From Xiphophorus maculatus (taxonomy: Eukaryota; Chordata; Actinopteri; Cyprinodontiformes; Poeciliidae): DNA of 64,000 nucleotides. Each line of letters starts with the position of its first letter. Within the stretch, counting starts at the first letter, position 1. The position numbers and the translations under genes were made by a program. This document shows, piece after piece, positions 40,201-51,100 of the stretch. The notes under the pieces were generated by a model. That model was given only the letters and a program-made list of their open reading frames with translations, was not told the origin of the DNA and did no database searches. The stretch is from positions 31,287,213 through 31,351,212 of the forward strand of contig NC_036453.1 of NCBI RefSeq assembly GCF_002775205.1, written 5' to 3'.

Positions 40201-43200
40201 GTGACTTAAAAAAATTAACTAATTTTTTATTGTATAACTTCACAAATGGACGCCTCACTCCTGTTGTTGTCTTAAAGCATCATTTACTATGTGTGATTAA
40301 TTGTCACAGATTCATGGAGTTGGGCTTGTTGAAGGCCACAGCAGTAACTGGTTGCTTCATGATGCTGAAATGTGGATATGCTGAGCATTAATATGACGTT
40401 CATATCTTCGTTCTGCAGGATCAGGACAAGGAGTACGTGGGTTTTGCTACGTTGCCCAGCCAGGTTCACAGAAAGACGGTGAAGAAAGGATTCACCTTTA
40501 CGCTGATGGTGGCAGGTGAATATTTTAAAAAATAACCTAATTGTTCAGCTAGAATAACACAAGGCAGTTCCAGTCAGAAGTTTCCATCATTTTTTACTTT
40601 TATCGATTTATCTGATCCACTTTTTTCCTCTGGTGCCTTGATTTTACTTCAGTGTTGATGTGGCTTTGGGATTGTTGTGTCAGTGTTTTGACACACAGCT
40701 GTTGCTTCAAGTTAAAGTTGAAAAAATTGCAGGCAGTTCTTCATCTTAATCATTTATTTATCAGCTTTGTAAAATGTATAAGTGGCTCTGGAAGAAAAAC
40801 AGTCCACAGCATGATTCTACCACCACCGTGCTCAACAGCTGCCCCAGTATTCTTGGTCAGAATATCAATGTTTGTCTTATCTGACTTGGAGACGTTTGTT
40901 CAGAAAACATTTAGTTTGTCCAGCTTTGTGTTGACCTCTATGACTTTGGTTCCACATCTTTTGTTTTGGATTTTCTTCTGGATTATTTTGGCTTTTATTT
41001 TTTAATAACTCTCATTTTCTGCCATAACATTCGCTACAGTTTTTAAATGCACTCTTGGAAAAACTCCTTAATTTTTCGTTGTCTGACAAAACTAATAGTG
41101 AAGTTTTAGGTCATAACTATCAATACATTTGGAGAGAAAAATGGTGAAACCGGAAAGCACATACGGAGATGACAACATATTTAGCTTCCAAACTAAATTT
41201 TTAATTTGAAAGTCAAATATTCAGTTTGTAAATATCAGTTTGGGAGTAAAAGCTTGAAAATAAATAAATAATTATGCTAATGATTCCAATCTTGTGGACG
41301 AAAACCTCATATAATCTGTCCCAAAACAGATTAAATTGCAGTTATTTTTTACTTAATAAAAAATAATAATAAGGAAGATGTGATGTGGTCTGATTTGAGT
41401 ATTTTTAAAGTGACATAGAGGAATGTGTGTTCCTGTTATTGTAGGAGAGACTGGACTCGGCAAATCCACACTAATAAACAGTTTGTTCCTCACTGACCTC
41501 TACAGAGACAGAAAAGTTCCCAACGCTGAGGGTGAGTTCACCTTCATCATTTATCCAACCATTCAGTTCTTCTTACAGAGTTTTTAACTCTGCATGCATT
41601 GCTACCTTTGGCTAATCTGCAGAGCGGATCAGTCAAACGGTCGACATCATCAAGCACACCATCGGCATCGAGGAGAAAGGGATCAAACTGAGGCTCTCCA
41701 TCATAGACACGCCAGGCTTCGGAGATGCTGTCAACAACACAGCAAGGTGAGCGGACATGTTAAAACAACATCACACTGCTGCAGCCCGAACAAAAACATT
41801 AATAAGCACCTAAATATCCAAGACCTCACCTGCAAAAATCTACATTAATCACACATATATACAAATGTAATCTCATTAAAACATATATTTACCAGAATGC
41901 AAAAACACAGAATATTAGCAAGTAATTTTGAACAAATATCTTCATTTGTAGTAAGACAAAACTAACTCATAGGTAACATTTCAGTAAAATGTATGAGCTT
42001 GTTTTAAGTAAATAATTACTTAATATTGATGAAAAAGTAACAGATCCACTGATAGATTATTTCACTGATAACATGGGGAAAATATCTTATAAGTGAAATA
42101 ATCTGCCAAGGGAACTAGAACTTTTTTATTAATATTAAGAAATTATTGACTCTAAACAAGCTCTTATATCTTGCTGACAAGTTAATTAAGAGTTGGTTTT
42201 GCCTTATATTAAGTGTACTAAGATACTTCCACTATAAACTAGACCAAAAATACTTGCTAAGATTTTGTATTTTTGCAGTGAATAATGAAAAACAATCAGC
42301 TAAAATAACCATATGATTTATTTGATATTTTTCTTACTTTTTTCCTCATTTATTTTCCAGTTATGTATTTATTTTCCTTTCTCTGCATTATATTATAATT
42401 ATACAAATACTTTAAAAACTATTTTGTTGCTTATGCTAAATTTTGACAGGTTTGTTAAACGTCACTTTGTATCACGGAGTGCGTATAAAATAAATAATCG
42501 TGAAACTGCTTGCATTAAAAACATCTCCTGTAGGTTTGCTGCTCTAATCACAGATATTTTATGTGTTTGCATCAGCTGGAAGCACGTAGAAGACTACATT
42601 GACCAGCAGTTCGAGCAGTATTTCAGAGATGAGAGCGGGCTGAACAGGAAGAACATTCAGGACAACAGAGTCCACTGCCTGCTCTACTTCATCTCTCCTT
42701 TTGGCCATGGGTACATTCCTACTTCTGCATCTAAAGATGTTTTACAGCCTCAGCTGCATCCATGCAACATGTTCAGAGTTTAATCATGTTTTGTTTTGCC
42801 TCTGCTGTCAGTTTAAGGCCAATCGACGTGGAGTGCATGAAGGCTTTGCATGAAAAAGTCAACATTATTCCTTTATTGGCCAAAGCCGATAGCCTGACAC
42901 AAGCAGAAGTCCACAGCAAGAAATTAAAGGTACAATAATTTATAAATTCAGTAGTTTTCTTTACTCAAACCTAAAAATAATCCAGGATGTAACTATTAAC
43001 CTTGTAACATTAAAAACTGATTGAACAGTTTATTTCTTCATCATGGTCAGTAACTAGTTAAATTTACTCAATTACATTTACTTGAGTAACTGTTTCTTTT
43101 TTAAATGTACTTTTAGGAGTATTTTTGCTACTTTTTTCTTTTACTTAAGTATTTTATTATGATGTATTGCTACTTTTACTTTAGTAAAATTTCTGCATTC

Positions 43201-45872
43201 TGGACCCACGGAATGAAGAACAAACATGTTTTAACCAAAAACTCACCAGACTCAGACGCACACCTGCAGATTTTTTTAAAGTTTATAAGTTTTATATTGA
43301 AAGTAACTGATTTGGAAAAATTTTCTTTTGTCTGATTTTGTTATTGGTTTTTACTTGTATAAATTATTGCCATTTTCGTCCTTAAAATACCAAAATTTCC
43401 ACTTAATATTTTGGTACGTCTGATGATGTCATTTTTAAATATTAAATGATTGATAATTTGATCAGTTACTCTAGTTATCAGTAGTACTACTGTTACTTTA
43501 GTACAATTTATGGGTACTTTACCCACCTCTGATCATTATTTATTCCTCTTCCATCATGATAGTTTTCTTCTGTTTCAGATGAGGGACGAGATCAAGCAGT
43601 TTGGGATTAACATCTACCAGTTTCCAGAGTGCGACTCAGATGAGGACGAAGACTTCCAAAGACAGGAACAGATCCTCAAGGTTTGACCTGGAAATTAGAT
43701 AAAAGTGGCATCTCATCCTCACAGGCTCCAACAGTTTGACATTTTGACCTCTGCTTGCAGGACAGCATACCGTTTGCTGTAATCGGGAGCAACATCCAGG
43801 TGGACAGCAAAGGCAGAAGGTTCAGAGGTCGTTCCTATCCCTGGGGTGTGGTAGAAGGTACGAAACAAATACACTGTTTGGCATTTTGTCACTTTACACC
43901 CATGGAACCTCAATGTGTTGAGTTTTTTTGAAGGGATTCTATTTAATTTGTTCATCCACACCGAAGAAAACTGAGAACCGTGTAGCAAACCTGATTTTTA
44001 TTGATTGCAGATCAGCTTTTCTTCCCAGCACAATTTCCCCAAAGCATCTTGGTGAACAAACTGTACAAACACCCATCCTACATATTACTACATGTAAACA
44101 CAATATGTTGTCAAGTGTTTTTTGTCTAGTTTTTTTAGAGCAAATATCTTAGTAAACTTTAAATAAGAAAAACTCACTTCCATGTTATTTGTGAAATAAT
44201 GGAGCTAGTACATTTTCATCAATATTAAGGAGTTATTTACTTAAAACAAGCTCCTATTTCTTGCTGAAAGGTCAAATCTAAGTTTTGCACTAGAAACTAG
44301 ACAAAAATACTTGGTAAGATGTTTCAGTTTTGTTTTAAAAAAGATGTGTATAAAACCACCTTCAAATCACCTTTAAATCGTTTAAAAAGCTTATTTTCTT
44401 AATAAAACATATTTTTATGCATTCTGTTTTGTGACACTAATCGTTGTAGTTGAGAACCCGGTCCACTCAGACTTCCTGATGCTGAGGAACATGCTGGTGA
44501 GGACGCACATGCAGGACCTGAAGGACGTGACGCGAGAGATCCACTACGAAAACTACCGGGCACAGTGCATCCAGAGCATGACCCGCATGATGGTGCAGGA
44601 GAGGAAACGCAGGTAGGCGGAGCCAGGACTCCTGTCAGCGTGGAGAAATTCATGCAGCAAACTAATAAGGAGTTATTGATGAATGGGGCTGTCGTGGAAA
44701 AACATTTTTGTTCTTGTTGCGTGTCTGTTTCAGTTTACGGGAGAAGCATCGCGAAGGAAGCGAGGTGGACTTTCCTCTTCCACTCGCAGCAGTTGACACC
44801 GAGATGGAGAGACAGATTTTCGAGAAAGATGAAGAAGTGTGTTTCCTCCTCTCTCAATTATATGGATTCCCTGCATGCTATTGTTTATGTCCGGAAATTT
44901 CGCGCATGCGCACATCACTGGAGGGAAAAAGGCTATTCTTTTACATGCCATCTGTAGCCGCTCTCGGGCGGTATAATAATTCCGTTAACTAAATGACACC
45001 TGTAGATGTAGGTATTATTAATTTGGTGCAGTGCGCCACAGGAAAGGAGAAAATAACGCATAAAACCCGTTGAAGAACAACTCAAAAACACGTTTTTTTT
45101 TCTCGCTCTCTGTGTCGGCTACGCTACGCAAACACGTTGTCATAGCAACGGACAACAACGCCACCAAAAAAAGCAGTAAAGCCTTTCCTACAAAAAGAAC
45201 AGCACATTAAGTGCGTAACAGTTTAATGTTTTTAGGCTTGATGTTTATTTTGCGATTATTAATAAGTGATCGCTGTTGTAGATAGCTACCGCTGTTATTA
45301 GCTATGCTAACACAGCCGTGGTAGATTAGCTGATGCTAATAGCTAATCTCACAGGCGGTTGATCATTTAAATACCTGTTCCACTGATGATCGGTCAGAGT
45401 TGGTGTTTATTTCGCCTTTTATACTTTCTATCTGAACCGAAACACACCGAATTCCACATCACATCTACTTGTTACAGTTGTCAAAGTCAAGCTAGCAAAA
45501 CTTAACCACTTAAGTTATTTTTTTCTTAAATAAAACTTGTTCCTGACCTTGTTATCTGGTTGTAATAATGTAGCAAAGGACTGCGTCCCTTTTTCTTTTT
45601 TTTATATCAGGTGTGCCTTTAAGATTTAGCGTGTTATATTGACAATTTAACTGCTAAAACCAATGCTAATCATGCTTGGCTAGCAGCTTTTTGCCCTCCA
45701 GCAGGGATCTTACGCACGTGACGTCACATAGGAGCCCATATTTGTTGTACTTAGGTGAAGTAATCAATCTGCCACTGATTTCCTTCTGCTCTTCTTTCAG
45801 CTGAGAAAGATGCAGGAGGTGCTGGAGAGGATTCAGGAGCAGATGCAGCAGAGCCAGAGAGGCACCTGCTGA
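37276..45872 (+). CDS. septin4: Septin of the SEPT4/SEPT5 group (septin 4-like)
   Basis: GTP-binding cytoskeletal protein that assembles into hetero-oligomeric filaments at membranes and the division furrow. Exons: 37276-37321, 37661-37668 (8-nt microexon, inferred), 38940-39305, 40419-40515, 41445-41531, 41623-41746, 42576-42710, 42812-42929, 43579-43680, 43761-43857, 44450-44612, 44734-44836, 45801-45872; total 1518 nt, 505 residues. The N-terminal region is Pro/Ser-rich ([16 protein letters not shown]), then [11 protein letters not shown] and [11 protein letters not shown] as in SEPT4. G1 [10 protein letters not shown]3 [12 protein letters not shown]4 AKAD, septin-unique element with [10 protein letters not shown] and [11 protein letters not shown], and a C-terminal coiled coil ([20 protein letters not shown]). 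Start: the ATG at 37276 is open into the exon; the ATG at 37236 meets a stop. The 122-codon second coding exon resembles the long SEPT4 N-terminus rather than the short SEPT5 one. Confidence 0.92.
38220..38640. mobile_element. MITE copy with fold-back hairpin, TTTTTGCAGTG family
   Basis: In the second septin intron. It contains an inverted repeat, 38398-38430 against 38448-38480, 33 nt with one mismatch and a 17-nt loop, and ends in GATTTTGTTTTTGCAG. The same family recurs at about 41896-42280, 44095-44335, 48355-49365 and 52640-52882. Confidence 0.65.
38718..38753. repeat. Short tandem duplication, AGATGACCGTTGCTAGG
   Basis: A 17-bp unit occurs twice in tandem, about 190 bp before septin exon 38940. 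GTTGCTAGG resembles one half of an RFX X-box, but no full site is formed. Confidence 0.7.
39580..40160. repeat. AT-rich array of the palindromic word CTAAATATTTAG
   Basis: Within the intron after septin exon 38940-39305, words such as AACTAAATATTTAG, GCTAAATA and TATTTAGTT recur every 15-30 bp for nearly 600 bp, in variable spacing. CTAAATATTTAG is its own reverse complement. Two related stretches of longer unique sequence (39450-39550 and 39845-39920, both with GGGTGTTCATTTTCA) suggest an internal duplication of about 390 bp. Confidence 0.75.
41747..42575 (+). other. Septin intron with a MITE copy
   Basis: About 41896-42280 is a copy of the TTTTTGCAGTG family (ATGCAAAAACACAG at the left, TTTTTGCAGTG at the right), with a stem around AAGTGAAATAATCTGCCAA. 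The rest is AT-rich and featureless. Confidence 0.6.
43044..43531. mobile_element. hAT-like MITE, CAGAG...CTCTG family, second copy
   Basis: In the septin intron 42930-43578. It starts GGTCAGTAACTAG and ends with the inverse of CAGAGGTGGGTAAAG, inverted in orientation to the elastin copy at 12490-13001. Non-coding. Confidence 0.65.
44837..45800. promoter_or_regulatory. Promoter-like cluster in the last septin intron
   Basis: This intron contains an ETS-type CCGGAA (44891-44896) and a perfect NRF1-type palindrome GCGCATGCGC (44902-44911). An X-box GTTGTCATAGCAAC (45136-45149) is close to the RFX consensus, and CACGTGACGTCA (45715-45726) overlaps an E-box and a full CRE. CpG content in the first half is visibly higher than in neighbouring introns. 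No open reading frame starting here was recognised, so the transcript, if any, is unknown. Confidence 0.5.
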
Positions 45873-47460
45873 GCAAACAGACTCAATCTTCTGCAAACCG
45901 GCCATTTCGACAAGTTCAAGTGAGAGCTTTCAAAAATATGGACCAAAATGTTTCAGTGCATCTTCGCAGAGAAGGAACAACAACTGTGTGACAACTCAAG
46001 CATTGGTTTATGTTCATATCAAGAGAGCTGGTTGCATGCTGTTCAAACAGTGTTGTGCGGTGAGTCCAAAATCCAATATAGCAGCTATATTTTCATTTTA
46101 ACCAAAGCTTATTAAAGCTTCTAACAATATAGAGGCAAAGAATATTTAATAAGGCGACATTAAAAAAATTCTTTGGCTGACCTCCCTATTTTCTGATGAA
46201 GATATCGTAAAAATCGTGTACGATCTTACCTTTATTTTATATTACCTATCCTTCTCCACAAACATCTTTCTCATTATGTCGTTAAACAAAAAAAGTCCTC
46301 GTTTCCAACTTTTCTTTCATTTTTAAAAACCTGCCAGCCTTGAACGGTTCTGTTCCGTCTGTTTTCAGTCTTTTCAATTTCGTAGAAGAAGAGCCATGTT
46401 GCCCGTTGTGTCTGTGTGGCTCAGCACTGCCCCCTATCAGTAAGGCACGGTACTTTCTGCTTCACCATGCGCATTTTCACTGCGCATTTATGGCCAAACA
46501 GTAAGACTAAATATAACACCCACGTTAATTAAACATATCAAACAGACCGCAGAACGTCAATATTCGTAGAAAAATATTTATTTAAACAAGTACACTGGCG
46601 ACATAGACAGACATTTGTGTGGTACAGCGCCCCCAGAGGTGAGGTACAGTACTGCACTGCATTACCTGGTCTTTCATGTATTTCAAAAAGAAATGCGTAA
46701 ATCCAGCGATTTTGACCATAAAAATGTTGAAATTACCAATAAAAAACAATTTATAGAAAATTCAAGAGGACAAATTGATTTTCTCTCATCATTGTTAGCA
46801 TCTATTTTACTTCTTATGTCCTTTTTTATACTTATCAGGATTACAGTGAGGAACCGCCTCCCCTAGCTCCGTTTTTATTTCCTCTGGGGAAAATTAATGC
46901 TCTGACTCATTATTTGGTGCAAAACTGATGCAGCATGATGCAATGACCCAGAGGTAAACCAGTTTGCAGAGAGCTGTACTACGACTCAAGTTCAACATAG
47001 CGGTGTTTGCTCTTCAACAAAACCTAAAACTCCTCTGAGAGAGAACAGGTAGAACAACAGTGATGATGGTTTCTCCTGGTTTTACTCTTTAGGATTTCAT
47101 GCAAAATACACAGATGATGTGGATTAATTTAAAAATATAAAGATAGTTGCAGGAAAATATGGCTTCAGTTACAAAAAGAGTTATCTTGCAAACAGGCGAA
47201 AACAAGCATTTGTGATAAAGAGTTAAACACTGTTAATTTGTTTTGTAGTACAGCCTTGTCATGTTGGTTTCTTCTTCTCCTGCTTTATTTTTGTACTGTC
47301 ATTATATTCCTGAACTTCTTCTTCCTTAGCATTACCCACCATTTGTGGTCAGCGTGATGTTGGATTTTTAAAATTTTTATTACATTGTTTTATGTCAGTT
47401 TTTTATGTTAATGTTTGTTTTGTAAGGTCAGAAAAACAATAAAATTTTAAACCACAAAAA
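45873..47460 (+). other. septin4: Septin 3' untranslated region
   Basis: No further coding sequence after the septin stop. A clear AATAAA at 47438-47443 gives a 3' UTR of about 1.6 kb. A CTCF-like GCGCCCCCAGAGG lies at 46627-46639. Confidence 0.65.
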
Positions 47461-48354
47461 CAAACAGACCAATGTGTTGTAAATGTAATAAGATTTATTA
47501 AGAACCTTTATTTTTCCATCAGCATAATTCTTCATTAATATGTTTTATTCATTTTCATTATGGTTATTTTCAACAGTGGACAGTTAGATCTAAAAGGCAG
47601 CCCAAAGTGTACAGGCAATATATAACTTAAACTTTCTCCATAGGGAAAACATGTTTTTTATATTTTATATATAATATCAATGTAGCATGAGGTCCAGGAT
47701 TCTGCCCACGTTATACAGTATTGTACATGGTCCCGAAAAGAAACATTAAAAGATCATTTTTAAAACAAAGGAACTAAACTGCAACCTACATGCAAAACAA
47801 AACCAAAAGAAAACAAGCATTTAAGATGCATACACTCATATGCTGAAACATGCGTACGATCACAAGTTACAAAACTTCCATACGTACAAATATTACAAAA
47901 CTCAATTTCAGTTATAGACAATATTATTTTACCCAGAAAAGATCAACAGGCTTTTTTTTTTTTTCCGCTCAGCATCGCAGTCCAACTCAAAATGAAAAGT
48001 ATTAAAACAACAACAACCCAGAAGTCGTTTTCTCCTCCATTCACTCCAAGTACGTGTTTAGCCAGAGTTGTCACAGTGTTCAGGGAAACTGAGTATAGGC
48101 ACGCACAATAGCATTCAAACAGGCTCGTCTCATAAATCTGTGTAAAAAAATAACCTGCTAACAGCTACACACACACACACACACTCACACACATACACAG
48201 ACCATCATGCACGGGGCAAACTGCACAACCAACAAACAGCCATGCTACAGGTACAGCAGGGTTAAGTAGAGCAGAGAATATATAAAACATATAATCACAT
48301 TTACAGACGTAAAGCAGGGAAACTGCAGAGGAGTAAAGGAGGAGATCCACCATG

Positions 48355-49365
48355 CACTGCAGAAACACCAAATCTTACCAAATACTTTTGTCTAACTTAA
48401 GTGCAGATATCTTATTATAACTAAAGTAGGATAAAACAGACTTAGAAGTAATGTTTCAGCAAGATACAGGAGCTTGTTTTAAGCCACAAGTGCCAAATCT
48501 GTCCCGCCATGAAGTTTTATGTGGCCCAGAGAGTCATATAAATAGAACCTTGTAAATAACAGTTGTATGTTTAAATAATATTTGATCAATTAAATGAAAG
48601 CAGTTTTCAATGGAAGAGGATTAGCACCACAGAAAAAAAAATCAGAATGTTTTTTCTCTGAATTTTGACTTTTTCCCAGAATTTACCTGAATTATTCTGA
48701 CTTTAATCTTCTAAGATCAAAAGTCAGAATTCTGAGGGGGAGAAAGTCAAAATTCTGAGAACAAAGAGAAATCGGAGAAAAAAGAAAAAAAGTCAAAATT
48801 CTAAGAAAAAAAAATTCTGATTTCTGGGAAAGAATCAAAATTCTCAGAATTATGATTTTTGACATCACGAGACTAAAGTCAGAATTCTTTTATTTTTCCA
48901 CTCCTTATAACCTTTTTCTGTAGTTTCGTATGTATTCTGCCCAATTCTATCAAAGTGTAATGATGTTTGGTATTATTTACCAAACGCTTCAAGCGGCTAT
49001 TTATTCATATTTTAGAGGGTTATTAATGAGTTTCATCGATACATTTTACCACAACCGGCCCTTTGAGGATGTTCATAATCTTGCCATGGCCCAAATAAAA
49101 GAAAGTTTGACATCTCTGTTTTAAGTCAATAACTCCTTAATATTGGTGAAACAGTAGCAGTTCCATTGGCAGACATTTTTTCCATATTATAAGTGAAATA
49201 ATCTGGTTCTTTTTCATCGAAATTAAAGAATTACTGACTTAAACAAGCTTCTATATCTCGCTGAAAAGTTCCTTGAAAGTTTTTTTTTCTTATTTCAGGT
49301 GTACTAAGATATTTGCAGTAGAAACTAAACCAAACCACTTGGTGAGATTTTGTGTTTTTGCAGTG
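48355..49365. mobile_element. MITE of the CACTGCAAAAAC family, interrupted by another MITE
   Basis: The left end is CACTGCAGAAACACC and the right end GTTTTTGCAGTG, an inverted pair. Internal motifs match the septin-intron copies (GGAGCTTGTTTTAAG, AAGTGAAATAATCTG). It is split at 48483/49118 by a second element. No outer target duplication was recognised. Confidence 0.75.
48484..49117. mobile_element. hAT-type MITE nested in another MITE, with 8-bp target duplication
   Basis: The inserted element is 634 bp, of the TGTCAAACTC family in inverse orientation to the LIMK1 copy. It is flanked by GTTTTAAG at 48476-48483 and again at 49118-49125. Removing it restores the host-element word AGCTTGTTTTAAGTCAATAA seen in other copies. 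An 8-bp duplication is diagnostic of hAT transposition. Confidence 0.85.
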
Positions 49366-51100
49366 CGTTAACGTACGATAATGACAGAATGATGCGTTTA
49401 GTCTAACATAAACATTCACACACACTGATTTACTCATTAGTGGGCGTCAGAACATATTCCCAATTCTGACTAAGAACAATTAGTTTCTAATCTTTTTTAT
49501 AATTTTTTTAACAAGAGCGACAGATTTTAATTTAGATTTTAGACACCAGCTGTTTGAGTGGAAAACGATATTAACTAAAGCTTACAGTATCTGCTGACAC
49601 ATGAGCAGAGACCAATTTCCAGAGCTGCAAGAAGCGGTTTGAACCCTACGGAGGTCCAAAAGTGCCACAATTCAAAAAAAAAAAAAAAAAAGAAAATCCT
49701 TCACAGTATAAACTAATCACAATCACAATTAATATCCCAATCTGATTAGGATTTAAAATAATCTTTTAACTTTACCAACATGTTTTCTTTAACTGGAAGA
49801 ACTTGGAATCTTCTTAACGAAAGATAAATCATTATAATACCAATCAAAACATGAAAAAAGTAGTTTTGATTTCTGTAATGGGATTGAAGTTTTCTACCGA
49901 TTCTCAAGAAAGGTTAAATAATTTTTTAGATGAAATATTAAAAAAAAAATTCAAATAAAACAAGTGATTTATCATTTTTAGATTATTTAATTTTTGTTTT
50001 CGATCTACGTTTCATTTTAATTCATAAACATGCTTCTGGATTGATTAAAACTTAAGATTAAATTTCTCAGAGAGCTTAACTGTGTGCTGCACTGAAGCAC
50101 AAAAGACATAAAATAAATTTAAACTGGAATGATTCTGTATGGCTTTACCAACTGATTATTTTTCCAACTATGCATTTAATTACTGCCACATTCAAATAAT
50201 TCCAAAATTTTTTATTCCTTCATTTGTTTGTCTGAATTATGACACTTTTGATTCATCATTAAATATTACATTATGGCACTTTTGGCTCTCAAAAAAGCTT
50301 GTGTTGGGTGCGAGTGACATCAGTGTAAGCTGTGCTATTTGGCAGCAGGGGGCGCTGTGGTAACAGCCAGAAAATAAAACGCATAGAGGGGGAACAATGA
50401 GAGCAGAAGGAAATTGTTGCGTGAAATGTGAACTTTTCCTGTAGGATTCTGCTCAGTATTGTCACCCAACATGTGTTCATATAATCAGATCCAAGCAGCA
50501 GAACATAAATTAGAAGTTAAACATATTTTCTCTATTTTTTGTTTGGTTGTGAAGTTTAAATTTGGGTGAAGCTGGAGCACAGGAGGGAAAAAATCTGGAA
50601 TATTCTCCTTTGAACATGACCGAAGCTGTTGTGAATAATTTATTTAGATCAGCGAGCTTCGTCTTAAATGCATCAGTGATGCTTCTCCTCTTCATCACAT
50701 CTGAGTGAGAAACACACTCGTATCATTACATTAAGAGCTGACGACACCTTTCACCGAATGAGAGCGAGGCCGATGGAAGTGAATCTCTGGAGCCTGAGTG
50801 TGAACTGAGCTTATCGTTTTAGTGCTTCTGGTTGCAGAGGAAAGGAATAAAAGAGAGAGAGGCAGGAAGAGGAAAGGTGAAACTAAGTTCCTGACTTTGC
50901 GGCGAAGCCAAATGTCACAGTCTCGTTTTCACCAACAATGCCCCGAACCCGCCGAGTCTGCAGCAATGTTCTCATTAGCAGAGCTGTGACCAAAATATCA
51001 CAAAGATTCTCACATCCAAAACCAACGGATCCGACCGAACGCAGATCCAGGCCGTCTGAGTCCGACTCGCCTCTCCGTCAGGCCGTGGTGGATTTCTGTT

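Larger units (their letters stand above)
47461..51100 (-). other. mnt: Probable MNT 3' UTR with nested transposons
   Basis: After the MNT stop at 51101 the - strand has no further reading frame. AATAAA on the - strand at 47499-47494 would give a 3.6-kb 3' UTR, long but plausible for MNT; nearer signals could be used instead. It contains a (CA)n tract (48168-48200), the nested MITEs at 48355-49365, and a strong CTCF-like site CAGCAGGGGGCGCTG at 50343-50357. Confidence 0.45.

Noticed and set aside
42313..42783. 156-codon + frame spanning a septin exon
   Set aside because: Only 42576-42710 is septin coding; the rest is intron read-through on both sides.
44565..44992. Frames continuing past septin donors 44613 and 44837
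   Set aside because: They leave the conserved septin frame at consensus donors; a retained-intron isoform cannot be excluded but has no support.
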